Counted from the first letter of the stretch, positions 32,128 through 40,978 are shown. The stretch: DNA of 64,000 bases from JAWKWH01 sp963669415 (GCA_963669415.2 CAXXPS010000001.1:744001-808000), one strand, 5' to 3'. Program-made: numbers and translations. The notes: generated by a model not told the origin, from the letters alone.

Positions 32128-32523
32128 ATGTTTGACAAAATCAAGAAGATTGCTGTTTCAGCACTGGTAAGCTTTGGCGTTTTGGCCACAATACCAGCAA
32201 CCGCACAAGCCCACGGCAACCATCACGGCGGTGGTGCCGGATTTGGTATCTGGTTCGGTGAGAGCGGACACTCGCACTGGCGCCGCCCCGGTGCACGTCG
32301 CGGTGGTGGCGATTGGCACAATGGCCGGCGCTATAATCCAATTGGACGCGCGCATCGCTGTAGTCCGCGCCGTGCGCTGAACAAGGCGCGCCGGATGGGC
32401 GTACGCAATGCCCACATCCGCAGGGTTGACCACCGTGTGATCAAGGTTCGCGGCCGTTCGCATGGTTATCGTGTCCGGATCGTATTCGCCCGTGCACCCG
32501 GCTGCCCGGTGATCCGCTACTGA
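32128..32523 (+). CDS. Secreted Arg/Gly-rich hypothetical protein
   Basis: A 131-residue protein with a clear signal peptide (MFDKIKKIAVSALVSFGVLA, cleavage after AQA) followed by HGNHHGGGAGFG. The mature part is strongly basic. Its C-terminal half has the pattern CSPRRALNKARRMGVRNAHI then VRGRSHGYRVRIVFARAPGC, with two cysteines bracketing a conserved-looking domain similar to small periplasmic proteins of rhizobia whose function is not known. A rho-independent terminator follows 27 bases after the stop. Confidence 0.75.
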   Translation: MFDKIKKIAVSALVSFGVLATIPATAQAHGNHHGGGAGFGIWFGESGHSHWRRPGARRGGGDWHNGRRYNPIGRAHRCSPRRALNKARRMGVRNAHIRRVDHRVIKVRGRSHGYRVRIVFARAPGCPVIRY

Positions 32524-32549
32524 CACCAACCTGACCTACCTCCCGTCAA

Positions 32550-32579
32550 CGCCTCACCGGTCCCGGTGGGGCGTTTTTT
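32550..32579 (+). terminator. Rho-independent terminator
   Basis: CGCCTCACCGG pairs with CGGTGGGGCG (one mismatch) and is followed by a run of six T. It ends the secreted-protein transcript; the convergent SIMPL gene begins right after. Confidence 0.85.
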
Positions 32580-32588
32580 CATGGTCGT

Positions 32589-33314
32589 TCATTGGTCGAG
32601 TTCGAAGGTGACATTGACCCGCACCCGGTAGGCGTTTTCGCCCGCAGCCACCGGCACGGCGTCCGCCGCCCGCATGGCCATTTCGGCGCGGGCAACCGGG
32701 ACTGGTCCGGGAGTGGAAGTTTGCTCTGTCATCATCAGGATTTTTCCAAGCCCGACATTGGCCGCCTCGGTCAACGTCCTGGCTTTGGCGATGGCGTTGG
32801 TCACCGCTGCCTTGCGGGCTTCGGTTATCGCCGCGGATGGATCGTCATTGGTGAAGGTGATATTGCCGCCCTGGTTGACCCCCAGCGAAACGGACAGGTC
32901 AATGATCTCACCCAGCCGGGCCAGGTCACGAATCCGCGCGGTAAGCGAATTGCTCACCCGGTAGCCGACAATGCGCGGCCGTTCATCACGGCTCGAGTTC
33001 TTGGGGTAGACATATTGCGGCTGGATGGAGAAACCCGAAGTCTGCAGGTCACGTTCGGCAATATCCTGCTCCTTCAGGGCCTGCAGGACCGACGCCATTG
33101 CTGAATTGTTGTCATCGAGCGCCGCGCGGGCCGTCTTCTCCTCGCTTACTACCGAAAGGTTCAACACCGCCATGTCCGGTGCGATGGCCTTGTCGCCTTC
33201 GCCGGTCACTGAAATTTGTGGTGTTGGAGCTTCGGCAGACACGACAGCAGGAGCGCCGGCCAAAGTAATTGCGACTGCGCCGAGTAGCGACAGAAATATT
33301 CGATTGGAGCTCAT
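32589..33314 (-). CDS. SIMPL (DUF541) domain periplasmic protein
   Basis: I chose ATG 33314 (MSSNRIFLSLLGAVAITLAG); upstream codons in frame lack a signal. The 241-residue protein has a signal peptide cut near VVSA and then the SIMPL domain: QISVTGEGDKAIAPDMAVLN, LQTSGFSIQPQYVYPKN and RIVGYRVSNSLTARIRDLAR, closing with NAYRVRVNVTFELDQ. SIMPL proteins form oligomeric periplasmic barrels linked to oxidative stress and envelope functions. It is a single gene between a terminator and the tRNA. Confidence 0.9.
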   Translation of the reverse strand: MSSNRIFLSLLGAVAITLAGAPAVVSAEAPTPQISVTGEGDKAIAPDMAVLNLSVVSEEKTARAALDDNNSAMASVLQALKEQDIAERDLQTSGFSIQPQYVYPKNSSRDERPRIVGYRVSNSLTARIRDLARLGEIIDLSVSLGVNQGGNITFTNDDPSAAITEARKAAVTNAIAKARTLTEAANVGLGKILMMTEQTSTPGPVPVARAEMAMRAADAVPVAAGENAYRVRVNVTFELDQ

Positions 33315-33421
33315 CTCAAGCCTCCCGATTAAAAGTCTGGCCGACACTAACGGCGATTGTGGGCGCATTGCGGCAAATGGTCTTGTCTAAGGCGGCAAAA
33401 CAGCCTAATCAGCCGCGGCGT

Positions 33422-33498
33422 GGGCCTGTAGCTCAGTTGGTTAGAGCCGGCCGCTCATAACGGTCTGGTCGCAGGTTCGAGTCCTGCCGGGCCCACCA
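33422..33498 (+). tRNA. tRNA with CAU anticodon, probably tRNA-Ile2 (lysidine type)
   Basis: A complete cloverleaf of 77 bases including the encoded CCA: acceptor GGGCCTG/CGGGCCC, D-arm GCTC/GAGC, anticodon stem GGCCG/CGGTC with loop CTCATAA, and T-arm GCAGG/CCTGC around TTCGAGT. The CAU anticodon could mean elongator Met, but the variable and T-arm (TGGTCGCAGG...) and the GGGCC acceptor are as in Ile2 tRNAs, where TilS changes C34 to lysidine. The serine recombinase remnant begins 219 bases downstream. Confidence 0.85.
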
Positions 33499-33717
33499 TT
33501 CAGTCTCCTACAATTCTGCTTTTGCGAGGTGCCTTTGATTTGTGCCGACATTTCCGCCGGTTAGGCGAGGTTCATTCGAGCGCTTGGCCGAGAATGGTCT
33601 CTTGACGGATGGATTTTGGCAACAATGCCGAAGTGTCTCTGCAGGGCAGTTTTTGTGCCCAAGTGTTTGTGCAAGCGCTTGTGGAGAGTTCGGCAGGATC
33701 TGCGGCAGACCTGTGAG

Positions 33718-35283
33718 CTAGAATCCTAACCGTTCAGATTGCTCCGACCAGGAATATGAAAGATCGGTGATTCTAGTCAGTTGTTTTGCAGCCAGCTCGA
33801 CCGGCTGTCGACCGGACAAGATTGCCTCGATGATCTTCGGTGACAGAAATGCGAAGGGTAGCAATCTGCTTACTTCTGAAGAGTCGGTTTGATTGAGCTT
33901 TGCAACATCAGTGAGATTCCTTCCTGTCCCATCGGTCAATTGCATGAGGTAGCGATTAGCCCGGATCAACATGTTGATCAGTGCCAAGTTCGGTTTTGGC
34001 ATCGCGTTCGTGCCATCGGTTAGAACCAGTTTTGTTTCAACACCGCAGCGGCGAAGTGAGATCGGGCAGGTGATGGTCGCAAATTGTTGAACCGCTTCGG
34101 TAGTCGCTGGCAGCTCATGATCCGTCAACAGACTAGCCAAAGCCCGGCGATCAATCTCTATCGATAATTTTCCAGTGCCAAGCGTTATCCTGTGAATGAG
34201 GCTGCGGATGATTTGTCGCACTTTGGCTGGTTCATGTTTCAACGAACCTCGAATGCCAGCTGCCCGTTCGAGCGCATCTGAGAGCTCATGAGGAGCGATC
34301 CATTCCTGAATCCATTCAGATAGTTGTGGTAGATTGTGAAACATCTGAATCAGATGCACTTCAACTTTTGAATCAACTTCGACAGCCGGCAACCTCCACC
34401 CATCTGCTGATTTGCGACAGCCTTCAACAAGCTGTTTTGAGACATAATAGTGGTATCGTTTGCCTTTCTTGTTGGCGTGAACCGCGCGGAGTTTTTGGCC
34501 ATGCGCATCAAACAACAGTCCAGTCAGCAAATGTTGCTGGGTACCATTTTTCGGAGCAGCTCTTGCCGGTGCTTGCGCGACCAATATCGTCTTCGCTCGT
34601 TCGAAGACCTCCGTCTCAACGATTGCTTCATGCTCGCCGTCGTAAATCTGATCACGATGCCTGACCTTGCCGATGTAGATTGGATTAGAGAGCAGATAGT
34701 AGAGCGCACCTCGGCTGAATGTTCGGCTGGGTGAACCATCACTTTCGCCGGATCTTGGTCGAACGGAAATTCGCTTCCCTGATACCTCCTCCACTAAGGC
34801 ACGCACCGATCTGACTTCGAGATATTTGTCGAACAGGAAACGGACCGTTTCAGCTTCTCGCTCGTTCACAATCAGTTTGCGGTTCTTTGCCGAGTAGCCG
34901 AAGGGAACCGTGCCACCCATCCACATGCCTTTCTTCTTTGATGCAGCAATCTTGTCGCGAATGCGCTCTGCAGTTACCTCTCGTTCGAACTGGGCGAAGG
35001 ATAACAGGACGTTCAACGTCAATCGGCCCATTGAAGTCGTGGTGTTGAACTGCTGTGTTACAGAAACAAATGAGACGTCGTTTTCATCAAATATGTCGAC
35101 GATTTTTGCAAAGTCCATCAGCGACCGGGTTAGGCGGTCAATCTTGTAGACAACCACAATATCGATCCGCCGATCGCGAATGTCTTGCAACAATCTCTGC
35201 AGGGCAGGGCGATCCAGCGTGCCGCCCGAGATGCCGCCATCGTCGTAGTGATCGGCGATTAGCTTCCAACCAAGACTTGTCTT
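33718..35283 (-). pseudogene. Large serine recombinase lacking its N-terminus
   Basis: The minus-strand frame is open from the stop at 33718 up to the IS3 end at 35283, about 520 codons. It starts mid-domain with LGWKLIADHYDDGGISGGTL and continues with VVVYKIDRLTRSLMDFAKIV and GRLTLNVLLSFAQFEREVTA (resolvase catalytic domain), then the Recombinase domain (KLIVNEREAETVRFLFDKYL) and a zinc-ribbon-like segment. The first 30 or so residues with the catalytic Ser are missing, and they are not found beyond the IS element. An ATG at 35190s is only an internal codon. The protein is therefore inactive as an integrase. Confidence 0.88.
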
Positions 35284-35329
35284 AGCCCCCTAAAACTGTG
35301 CCATTGTTTTGATGGTTCAGGATTTGGCT

Positions 35330-35617
35330 ATGGCGAGGAAGCGTTATTCGGATGAGGATATCCTCAAACTGCTGCGTGAGATTGAGCTGAACCTGGCATC
35401 GGGCCAGGATGTTGTGTCTGCATGTCGTTCAGTCGGCGTGAGCGATGCAACTTACTACAATTGGCGCAAGAGGTTTGGCGGGATGGGTAGATCGCAGTTG
35501 TCGGAGCTGAAGGCTCTGCAGAAAGAGAATGGCCGGCTGAAGAAGATCGTAGCGGAGCTAGAGCTGGACAAGCTGATCCTCAAGGAGAGCCTGGATTACC
35601 TAAAGCCCAAGGCCTGA
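35330..35617 (+). CDS. IS3-family transposase OrfA
   Basis: A 95-residue DNA-binding subunit from ATG 35330 (MARKRYSDEDILKLLREIEL); ATG 35312 is an alternative. The helix-turn-helix is SACRSVGVSDATYYNWRKRF (about residues 32-51), followed by the leucine-zipper-like coiled coil ELKALQKENGRLKKIVAELE. The C-terminus overlaps the -1 frame of OrfB, as is normal for IS3 elements that make OrfAB by frameshifting. Confidence 0.9.
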   Translation: MARKRYSDEDILKLLREIELNLASGQDVVSACRSVGVSDATYYNWRKRFGGMGRSQLSELKALQKENGRLKKIVAELELDKLILKESLDYLKPKA

Positions 35618-36450
35618 CGACCGATCAGCTTCGTCAGGCTGTCATTCATACACGTCAGAAGCTCGATACGTCGGAGCGGCGCACCTGCAAAGTGATGGGC
35701 GTTGCGCGCAGCACGCTGCAATACAAGGCCGTGCTGAAGGATGATGAAGAGGCTTTGCGTTTGGCCATGATCCGGCTGGCTAAGCAATATGGTCGCTACG
35801 GCTACCGCAAGATTGCCAGACTGCTGCGTGTCGAGGGCTGGCATGTGAACCATAAGAAGGTAGAGCGGCTGTGGCGTGAAGAAGGATTGCAACTTCCCCA
35901 TCGCCACAAGAAGCGCAGACGGCTCTATCACAAGGACAGTTCCGTCATCCGGCTGCGGCCCCAATACCCAAACCACATCTGGAGCATCGACTTCGTTCAC
36001 GACAAGCTGAGCAACGGCCGCAGTTACAAGATGCTGACGGTACTGGATGAGTACACTCGACAGGCCTTGTGCGTGGCTGTGAATACCAGGATGGGATCGG
36101 CCGAGGTGCTTGAAGCGCTATATCCACTACTGCTGCGGTATGGAAAACCGGAATACGTTCGCTCAGACAATGGCCCGGAGTTCATTGCCAAGCCTCTACA
36201 GGAATGGCTGACAAAAGTCGGCATCAAACCAATCCAGATCTATCCGGGTTCACCATGGGAGAATGGCTACAACGAAAGGTTCAACGGAACGCTGCGTCAC
36301 GAAGTACTCAACGCAGAATGGTTCAATACTACCAGGCAGGCCCAAATCGTCATCAATCAGTGGCTCAGACAGTACAACCACATCCGACCACATCAAGCCC
36401 TCAATATGCGTGCGCCGGTCCCAGAAACCGTTTCAGAAATTGGCCCATGA
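35614..36450 (+). CDS. IS3-family transposase OrfB (DDE integrase)
   Basis: The frame has homology from about 35614 (LTTDQLRQAVIHTRQKLDTS), in the -1 frame to OrfA; the first in-frame start-type codon is GTG 35692. The HTH_21 domain YGRYGYRKIARLLRVEGWHV leads into the integrase core with the DDE residues in IWSIDFVHDKL, YVRSDNGPEFIA and SPWENGYNERFNGTLRHE, ending with YNHIRPHQALNMRAPVP. All catalytic residues are present, so the element may still be active. Confidence 0.9.
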   Translation: MTTDQLRQAVIHTRQKLDTSERRTCKVMGVARSTLQYKAVLKDDEEALRLAMIRLAKQYGRYGYRKIARLLRVEGWHVNHKKVERLWREEGLQLPHRHKKRRRLYHKDSSVIRLRPQYPNHIWSIDFVHDKLSNGRSYKMLTVLDEYTRQALCVAVNTRMGSAEVLEALYPLLLRYGKPEYVRSDNGPEFIAKPLQEWLTKVGIKPIQIYPGSPWENGYNERFNGTLRHEVLNAEWFNTTRQAQIVINQWLRQYNHIRPHQALNMRAPVPETVSEIGP

Positions 36451-36560
36451 AAAGGGGGCTGGACATTCTGACCCATAGAAAATCTAGGTGTCACATTGGC
36501 AGCGGTAAAAGTCGTGCTACGACATGCGGACCAGAAGAAGGTACTTCCAGTCTTCGGGTT

Positions 36561-36995
36561 CCCGTAAACCAAATTGATGCCCACAAGGAGTGTGTCCGGG
36601 GACTGCCCGGATATCGCATTTCCGCAAACCAGGTTCACGCTCACAAGATGTTTGACCGGCGGCTGTCGAAACATCACACTGCCCCGGCGCAGTGATTGTA
36701 GTCAGTTTTTTTCTGCCCACGCGGCTAGATCCAAATAGGGATCTCAAATGGAATTTCGGCTTGTCGAATATGTTTGTCAGTAGCATCTGAGTACCTCCGA
36801 ATTGGTGGAATGCGCGGAAGCACGGTCGATCAATTCGGCTGTCCCATGGCATCTCACAATCAGGGCGGGATGCTTGTCGATCAATCCATTCCACACATTC
36901 CCAGTGTCAACGTAACCGGTGTCAGATTCGTCGATCAGCCGACCACGCATACTCCCGCTGAGTGGCCCGATCTGGTCGTGCTCGATCAAAAATCT
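36561..36995. repeat. Degenerate short-period repeats
   Basis: Two copies of a 60-base unit start with CCGTAAACCA (36563) and CCGCAAACCA (36623). Further on the word TCGATCA occurs at 36826, 36877, 36931 and 36982, spaced 51, 54 and 51 bases, all multiples of three. The plus frame 36774-37124 would read repeated VDQ units and the minus frame repeated LID units. The 674-base gap between the IS3 end and the AraC gene has no recognisable gene otherwise; this may be the remnant of a repeat protein. Confidence 0.45.
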
Positions 36996-37134
36996 CGGTG
37001 TTGTCTAAAGAACGGAGCGTTGGTACCGGATGATCCGTTCTGGAATGTTGGAGAATCTACACGGTTGAACGCACAGGCCGTGAGAGGCATAATTCACCAA
37101 ACAGCGGCAAATTTGCCAATTTAGGGGAGAAATC

Positions 37135-38154
37135 GTGGCGACGCCGATTACGATCTATCTACTTGCTACGCCATATGTCAGCGCTTCAAGTTTATTTGGT
37201 CTTTTTGACGCTCTCAGCGCGGCCGGCAAGGCGTGGGAGGAATTTGTTACAGGAGAACCAACAGCTCCAATTTTTGACGTCAAGATAGTTGGGCAATCCA
37301 GGGAGCCATTTTATTGTGGAAGCGGAACGCTAGTTGTGCCTGATCTTGCATTTGAAGAAGCGCAAGAAACTGGACTTGTGGTTGTTCCCGGCATGAGTTT
37401 GTCCGCGACCGAACCGCTCGGCCAAGTCGAGCGAAATTGTTATGACTGGATAGACTTGAGGCATCAAAACGGTTCCCGGATAGTCGCGGCCTGTACCGGC
37501 GTCGTCTATTTGGCTGAAACGGGACTTCTTGACGGCCAAGAAGCAACAACGCACTGGGCATTTAGCGATCTCTTCCGCCGATTTTATTCATCGGTGATCA
37601 TCAATGTCGATCGAAGTATCTGTTTCGAAGACGCAGACCGGGGAATTGTTACATCTGGCGGAGCGACAGCCTGGCAAGAACTCGCGCTGTTCCTGATTAC
37701 AAACTATGGAAGTACACGCCATGCGGTGAACGCGGCAAAATGGTGGCTGATTCCTGATCATGGTGAGAGACAGGCACCGTATGTCTCAATAATCAGACGA
37801 GTTCCGCACAACGATGCAATTGTAAAAGAGATTCAGACCTGGATTGCAGATCACTACGCTATCGAAAACCCGGTCAAAGCAATGTCAGCCCATTCCGGTC
37901 TACCAGCAAGAACTTTCGCAAGGCGGTTCAGGAAGGCAACCGGCTTCACCCCCCAGGATTATGTCCAGATTCTGCGTGTTGAAGAGGCAAAGCAACTGCT
38001 GGAGACTGGTGACCAATCTGTACCGGTTATCGGACAAGAAGTCGGATATGAAGATGCCCCGTCGTTCCGCCTATTGTTCAAGCGAAAAACAGGGCTCGCG
38101 CCGGCCGAGTATCGCCGGATGTTCGGGACCAATCGCTTCGCTCGCTACGAGTAG
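37135..38154 (+). CDS. GlxA-family AraC-type regulator (DJ-1/PfpI domain plus AraC HTH)
   Basis: A 339-residue protein from GTG 37135 with AGGGGAG upstream. Residues 1-195 are a DJ-1/PfpI-like domain (ETGLVVVPGMSLSATEPLGQ, then SRIVAACTGVVYLAETGLLD with the nucleophile-elbow Cys, and TTHWAFSDLF). Residues about 235-335 are the AraC DNA-binding domain with two helix-turn-helix units, including HSGLPARTFARRFRKATGFT, RVEEAKQLLETGDQSV and GYEDAPSFRLLFKRKTGLAP. Relatives control arginine, choline/betaine or stress genes. No obvious target gene lies next to it. Confidence 0.9.
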   Translation: MATPITIYLLATPYVSASSLFGLFDALSAAGKAWEEFVTGEPTAPIFDVKIVGQSREPFYCGSGTLVVPDLAFEEAQETGLVVVPGMSLSATEPLGQVERNCYDWIDLRHQNGSRIVAACTGVVYLAETGLLDGQEATTHWAFSDLFRRFYSSVIINVDRSICFEDADRGIVTSGGATAWQELALFLITNYGSTRHAVNAAKWWLIPDHGERQAPYVSIIRRVPHNDAIVKEIQTWIADHYAIENPVKAMSAHSGLPARTFARRFRKATGFTPQDYVQILRVEEAKQLLETGDQSVPVIGQEVGYEDAPSFRLLFKRKTGLAPAEYRRMFGTNRFARYE

Positions 38155-38469
38155 TGGTGTTCAGAACTTATTGAACTGTTCATATTCCTGGTCGCCTGAT
38201 TGGGTCGGTAACATTCAAGATACATACTCGATGAACGGAAGGAGCCGGTACCTTTCGAATTGGAGCGGTGTCGTTGACAGAACGTGTCGGATCACCGTTG
38301 ATCTCCTATTATCTGTCCAAAACACGCCGACTGACGCGGTTCGACCGGTTTAAAGCCGATGAATAAGAGCAAACGGTGATGGAGATTTCTATCGGCGGAA
38401 GGCCCAACTTCAAGACTGCAATTGGCACCTAGCGACCATTGAAACTTGCCAACTGGACGTCCACCTTAG
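38155..38469. other. Gene-free stretch after the AraC gene
   Basis: I see no gene or clear signal in these 315 bases; they lead into the first copy of the dispersed repeat. Confidence 0.4.
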
Positions 38470-38612
38470 GCTCAAAGCTGACCTACACAGTGAGAAGTCT
38501 GGAGGACTGCTTCGCGCCGCCATATCGGTCGTTCGTCAGTTCTCAATTGAATCCTGAAAGCGGACATTGCAGATCTGGGTGTTCAATGTCGGCAGAGCGG
38601 ACTTTGCTGCCG
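38470..38612 (+). repeat. Dispersed intergenic repeat, copy A
   Basis: This contains the family blocks GCTCAAAGCTGACC, CTGCTTCGCGCC, TCGTTCGTCAGTTCTC, ATCCTGAAAGCGGACATTG and TTCAATGTCGGCAGAGCGGA. The later part forms a hairpin because GCGGACATTG and CAATGTC(G)GC are complementary. Confidence 0.75.
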
Positions 38613-38637
38613 CTTGCTTCTCACCATCAATTGTCAG

Positions 38638-38934
38638 CTATTGGTAGGTGAATCCATTGTGAACGATTATGGCCCCAATCCTTTCGCCATCCGACCAACT
38701 AGTGCGAAGCTTGAGTGGCTTACCTATCGCGGGTGTCAACACCTCAAACTCGTGTGGCAACCATGCCTTTTCGGGAATGAACAACCGCATACCTGTAATC
38801 GATATGTCCTTTATGATGGCGTCGCACAACTTAACGCCATTGAATAAAATGGCAGCAGGCATGTTGCAGTTCGCGCGAGCTGCTCTTCTACGACCAAAAG
38901 CTATTTTATCAGATGTCGCCTTAGCAAATGTCAT
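38638..38934 (-). CDS. PilZ-domain protein
   Basis: A 98-residue single-domain PilZ protein. The c-di-GMP binding residues are present: the RxxxR-type start in GRRRAARANC and the DxSxxG motif in IIKDISITGMRLFIP. Such proteins change the activity of a partner when c-di-GMP rises. It is clearly paralogous to the PilZ protein at 49634 (shared DxSxxGM..L..P..WLPH..). It lies alone in the accessory region, beside the first repeat copy. Confidence 0.85.
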   Translation of the reverse strand: MTFAKATSDKIAFGRRRAARANCNMPAAILFNGVKLCDAIIKDISITGMRLFIPEKAWLPHEFEVLTPAIGKPLKLRTSWSDGERIGAIIVHNGFTYQ

Positions 38935-39142
38935 ACCCAGCCCCGGATAGTAACCGGCAAAAAGCTAATCTGCGCTTGGTAAATATTCGATTACTGCGCA
39001 ACAATTCGCGCTGTATTGCATCATCCACTTCAGCCTGAATTGTTTAGCATCGCTAAAGGCTTTTGCATTTGAATGTTTCAGGGTTAGCGACTGCGAATGA
39101 ATCCGAATGACCTTGTGTCGCTTGAAGCCCAAGCGCGAAAGA

Positions 39143-39472
39143 TCAGCGTGGCATCAATGATGACTCATGATGTCCATTGCTTAGTTCCCGAGCTAAATCA
39201 TGAGACGCAAAATGACTGATATCGGCCGCGGCCTGATTGATCTCCTGCATAGCCAATTCGGTTCGCAGGTAAAGCTCTCGAATGTGCTCAATTGACTCGA
39301 CGCGTTCCTGCATCAATCTGCGCTCTTTTTCCATTCGGCTGATATTGTCATCAATTTCCAAAAAACGCGCGGAAATGCGATTCTTCTCTGCGTCGATGCT
39401 TTCGATAAACTCTGATTTTGCCACGGTACTTTCCATTTCTGGAGCTTTTCGCGAGCGACTATGGCCCTGCAC
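39143..39472 (-). CDS. Hypothetical coiled-coil protein
   Basis: A 109-residue protein from GTG 39472 (AGGGG upstream); ATG 39436 (MESTVAKSEF) is an alternative start. Residues about 25-75 are a strongly charged heptad-like helix (RFLEIDDNISRMEKERRLMQ, then ERVESIEHIRELYLRTELAM). The C-terminus is short and polar. No family recognised; charged helical proteins of this size often act as partners of chemotaxis or secretion proteins, but nothing here shows that. Confidence 0.55.
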   Translation of the reverse strand: MQGHSRSRKAPEMESTVAKSEFIESIDAEKNRISARFLEIDDNISRMEKERRLMQERVESIEHIRELYLRTELAMQEINQAAADISHFASHDLARELSNGHHESSLMPR

Positions 39473-39776
39473 AATGCCCCTGTTAAGTCACGGGTAGAGG
39501 ATCGCGATAATCTACAGGGTTAATTGTTTGTAAACTCAAAATGCGCCGCATGGTTAATTGTGGTCAGCCAAAACACACAATCAATAATACTGGTTTCATT
39601 GAACTATTGGTGGCGTAATCGTGTACAACTTCCGAAACAACATCGGCTGTGGAAGAAGGTTCGCAGCGATCCTACGGTAAGCGGATAACCTGTGCAGTCT
39701 TTGTGATCAATGTTTATGTGTGATCGAATCGGTGTAAGAAGGCCGTCGCGGGGAAACAGTGAGAGGTGTGGCCCCC

Positions 39777-40004
39777 ATGCGTGAGTTCGTTGAGCTGAGT
39801 CGGACAAAAAGTCTATATCACTCCGGCCTTCCGATGATCCGATCGAATCCTGCAATTGCCAGCTTGCAGATCGACTTTCCAAACCAAGAACGCAGAGACC
39901 TGCTTCGCACGATTGAAACGATCCGCGGCCGGCTCGATTGCATTGAACACGATCTGGCGCGACTGGCGCGCGGTCCAACCAAGTATCCTGCATTATTGCG
40001 ATAG
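39777..40004 (+). CDS. Small hypothetical protein (75 residues)
   Basis: This starts at ATG 39777 (MREFVELSRTKSLYHSGLPM) with GAGAGG ten bases upstream. The second half (QERRDLLRTIETIRGRLDCI, then EHDLARLARG) is an amphipathic helix. No family is recognised. The frame and ribosome site make translation plausible; alone it could also be chance. It lies about 160 bases ahead of a strong terminator. Confidence 0.4.
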   Translation: MREFVELSRTKSLYHSGLPMIRSNPAIASLQIDFPNQERRDLLRTIETIRGRLDCIEHDLARLARGPTKYPALLR

Positions 40005-40019
40005 TCACCGATGCTCTGC

Positions 40020-40205
40020 GAAGGCAGTCGACTTAACGATTGATTTACGCTGACGGCCGATTATCGGAGACATGTCTCTCTGACGTTGAACTGTCATTGG
40101 CATGCTGTACCAACCGATGAGACCAGGTGTATTGGTCTGTTGCCCCCCAATGCATAGACCAATTCGCAAAACCCGTCGCATCTCCGTTGCGGCGGGTTTT
40201 TGGTT
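40020..40205 (+). ncRNA. Candidate small RNA ending in a strong terminator
   Basis: A gene-free stretch ends in a textbook rho-independent terminator (AACCCGTCGC / GCGGCGGGTTTTTGG, 40171-40203). Before it lie a small hairpin AGACCA/TGGTCT (40120-40138) and the single-stranded, C-rich GTTGCCCCCCAATGC, which could pair with a Shine-Dalgarno sequence. The terminator might instead end the transcript of the small gene at 39777. I cannot fix the 5' end. Confidence 0.45.
40171..40203 (+). terminator. Rho-independent terminator
   Basis: The stem AACCCGTCGC with GCGGCGGGTT has one mismatch and a 9-base loop, followed by TTTTTGG. It is the strongest terminator in the accessory region and reads on the plus strand. 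Confidence 0.85.
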
Positions 40206-40289
40206 CGCCCCTAGCAAACGCTATTGAACTGAGCCCCAACTTCATCATTGTTGTAGCTCTCAGCACGATCTTCTTGTGTTATGCGGTCG

Positions 40290-40526
40290 CTACTCCATAG
40301 ATGCAATTCGAGCAGCTTCAATCACTGAGCTAAATTCAGCGCCCGCACTTCGATGATTTACATTGGACTTTGCGAGGGACAGCAGCGTAACTGCAACGAC
40401 TGCACAGTTCCAGCCACGCTGCTCAGCCAGATCAGCTAAATCATTGAATGCTGGTGCGAGCATCTCCGCGCACTCGTTAATGTATTCTGGATTAATAGTT
40501 TTCGTCTTTGGTCTTGAAATTCGCAT
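40290..40526 (-). CDS. Small hypothetical helical protein (78 residues)
   Basis: The protein reads as two amphipathic helices, NECAEMLAPAFNDLADLAEQ and RGWNCAVVAVTLLSLAKSN. The pattern (ECAE.L.PAF..L...A...GW....VA..LL.LA) is what I would expect of short conserved rhizobial proteins, but I cannot name a family. The ribosome site is weak. It stands alone between the candidate small RNA and the caspase-TPR gene. Confidence 0.5.
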   Translation of the reverse strand: MRISRPKTKTINPEYINECAEMLAPAFNDLADLAEQRGWNCAVVAVTLLSLAKSNVNHRSAGAEFSSVIEAARIASME

Positions 40527-40572
40527 TGATGGCCCCGGATATTTTCATCTCGCCATATATAGGTGGAAAGTG

Positions 40573-40836
40573 ATGGTGGAAATATTGAATCCGCAAAATT
40601 CTAGTGACAGGAATCACCAATGCTATGTGTTTGTTATATTATGTGATTTCGCTGATCTCGTGACCTGCTCAGAAACAATAAAGCACGTTGCTGAGTGTAG
40701 TTGTTGTCTTATCAATCGGGACTGTGTTGAAGCAGAATTTTTGGCGGATAATCGCTATCGGCTCCAAGAAGACATTCGGCGACATTATTGTTCGAGCGGT
40801 TCAATTAATGCGAGCAGACAGTTGATAGTATGCTGA
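40573..40836 (+). CDS. Possible small protein, low certainty
   Basis: An AT-rich frame from GTG/ATG near 40573 (MVEILNPQNSSDRNHQCYVF) gives about 87 residues with several Cys (HVAECSCCLINRDCVEAEF). No family and no good ribosome site are seen, but no other explanation for the 40527-40850 gap is visible either. Confidence 0.25.
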   Translation: MVEILNPQNSSDRNHQCYVFVILCDFADLVTCSETIKHVAECSCCLINRDCVEAEFLADNRYRLQEDIRRHYCSSGSINASRQLIVC

Positions 40837-40849
40837 CTGTACGAGTGGT

Positions 40850-40978
40850 GGAATAGCCGTTTTGCGCCCCCAAATCGGACGTTCGTCAACTTCTGACGAG
40901 ATCCTGAAAGCAGACATTTCGGCTTTGGGATTTAGACGACTGCTCAGCGGACAAAACTGACGTCCGTTCAATGTCGCT
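40850..40978 (+). repeat. Dispersed intergenic repeat, copy B
   Basis: The core reads TTTGCGCCCCCAAATCGGAC, GTTCGTCAACTTCTGACGAG, ATCCTGAAAGCAGACATTTC and GGCTTTGGG. The 3' part is more diverged than in copies A, C and G. It lies upstream of the caspase-TPR terminus. Confidence 0.7.

Larger units (their letters stand above)
35284..36460 (+). mobile_element. IS3-family insertion sequence
   Basis: An 1177-bp element with two overlapping frames. Ends: AGCCCCCTAAAACTGTGCCA on the left and, read inward from 36460, AGCCCCCTTTTCATGGGCCA on the right; the first eight bases and the TG.GCCA part match. No direct repeat flanks it (left TGTCTT, right GGACAT), and the serine recombinase is cut exactly at its left end, which suggests that an adjacent deletion happened after insertion. 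Confidence 0.85.

Noticed and set aside
33422..33498. tRNA-Met(CAU) as the identity of the tRNA
   Set aside because: The anticodon alone allows it, but acceptor and T-arm look like the Ile2 type; I keep Met only as an alternative.
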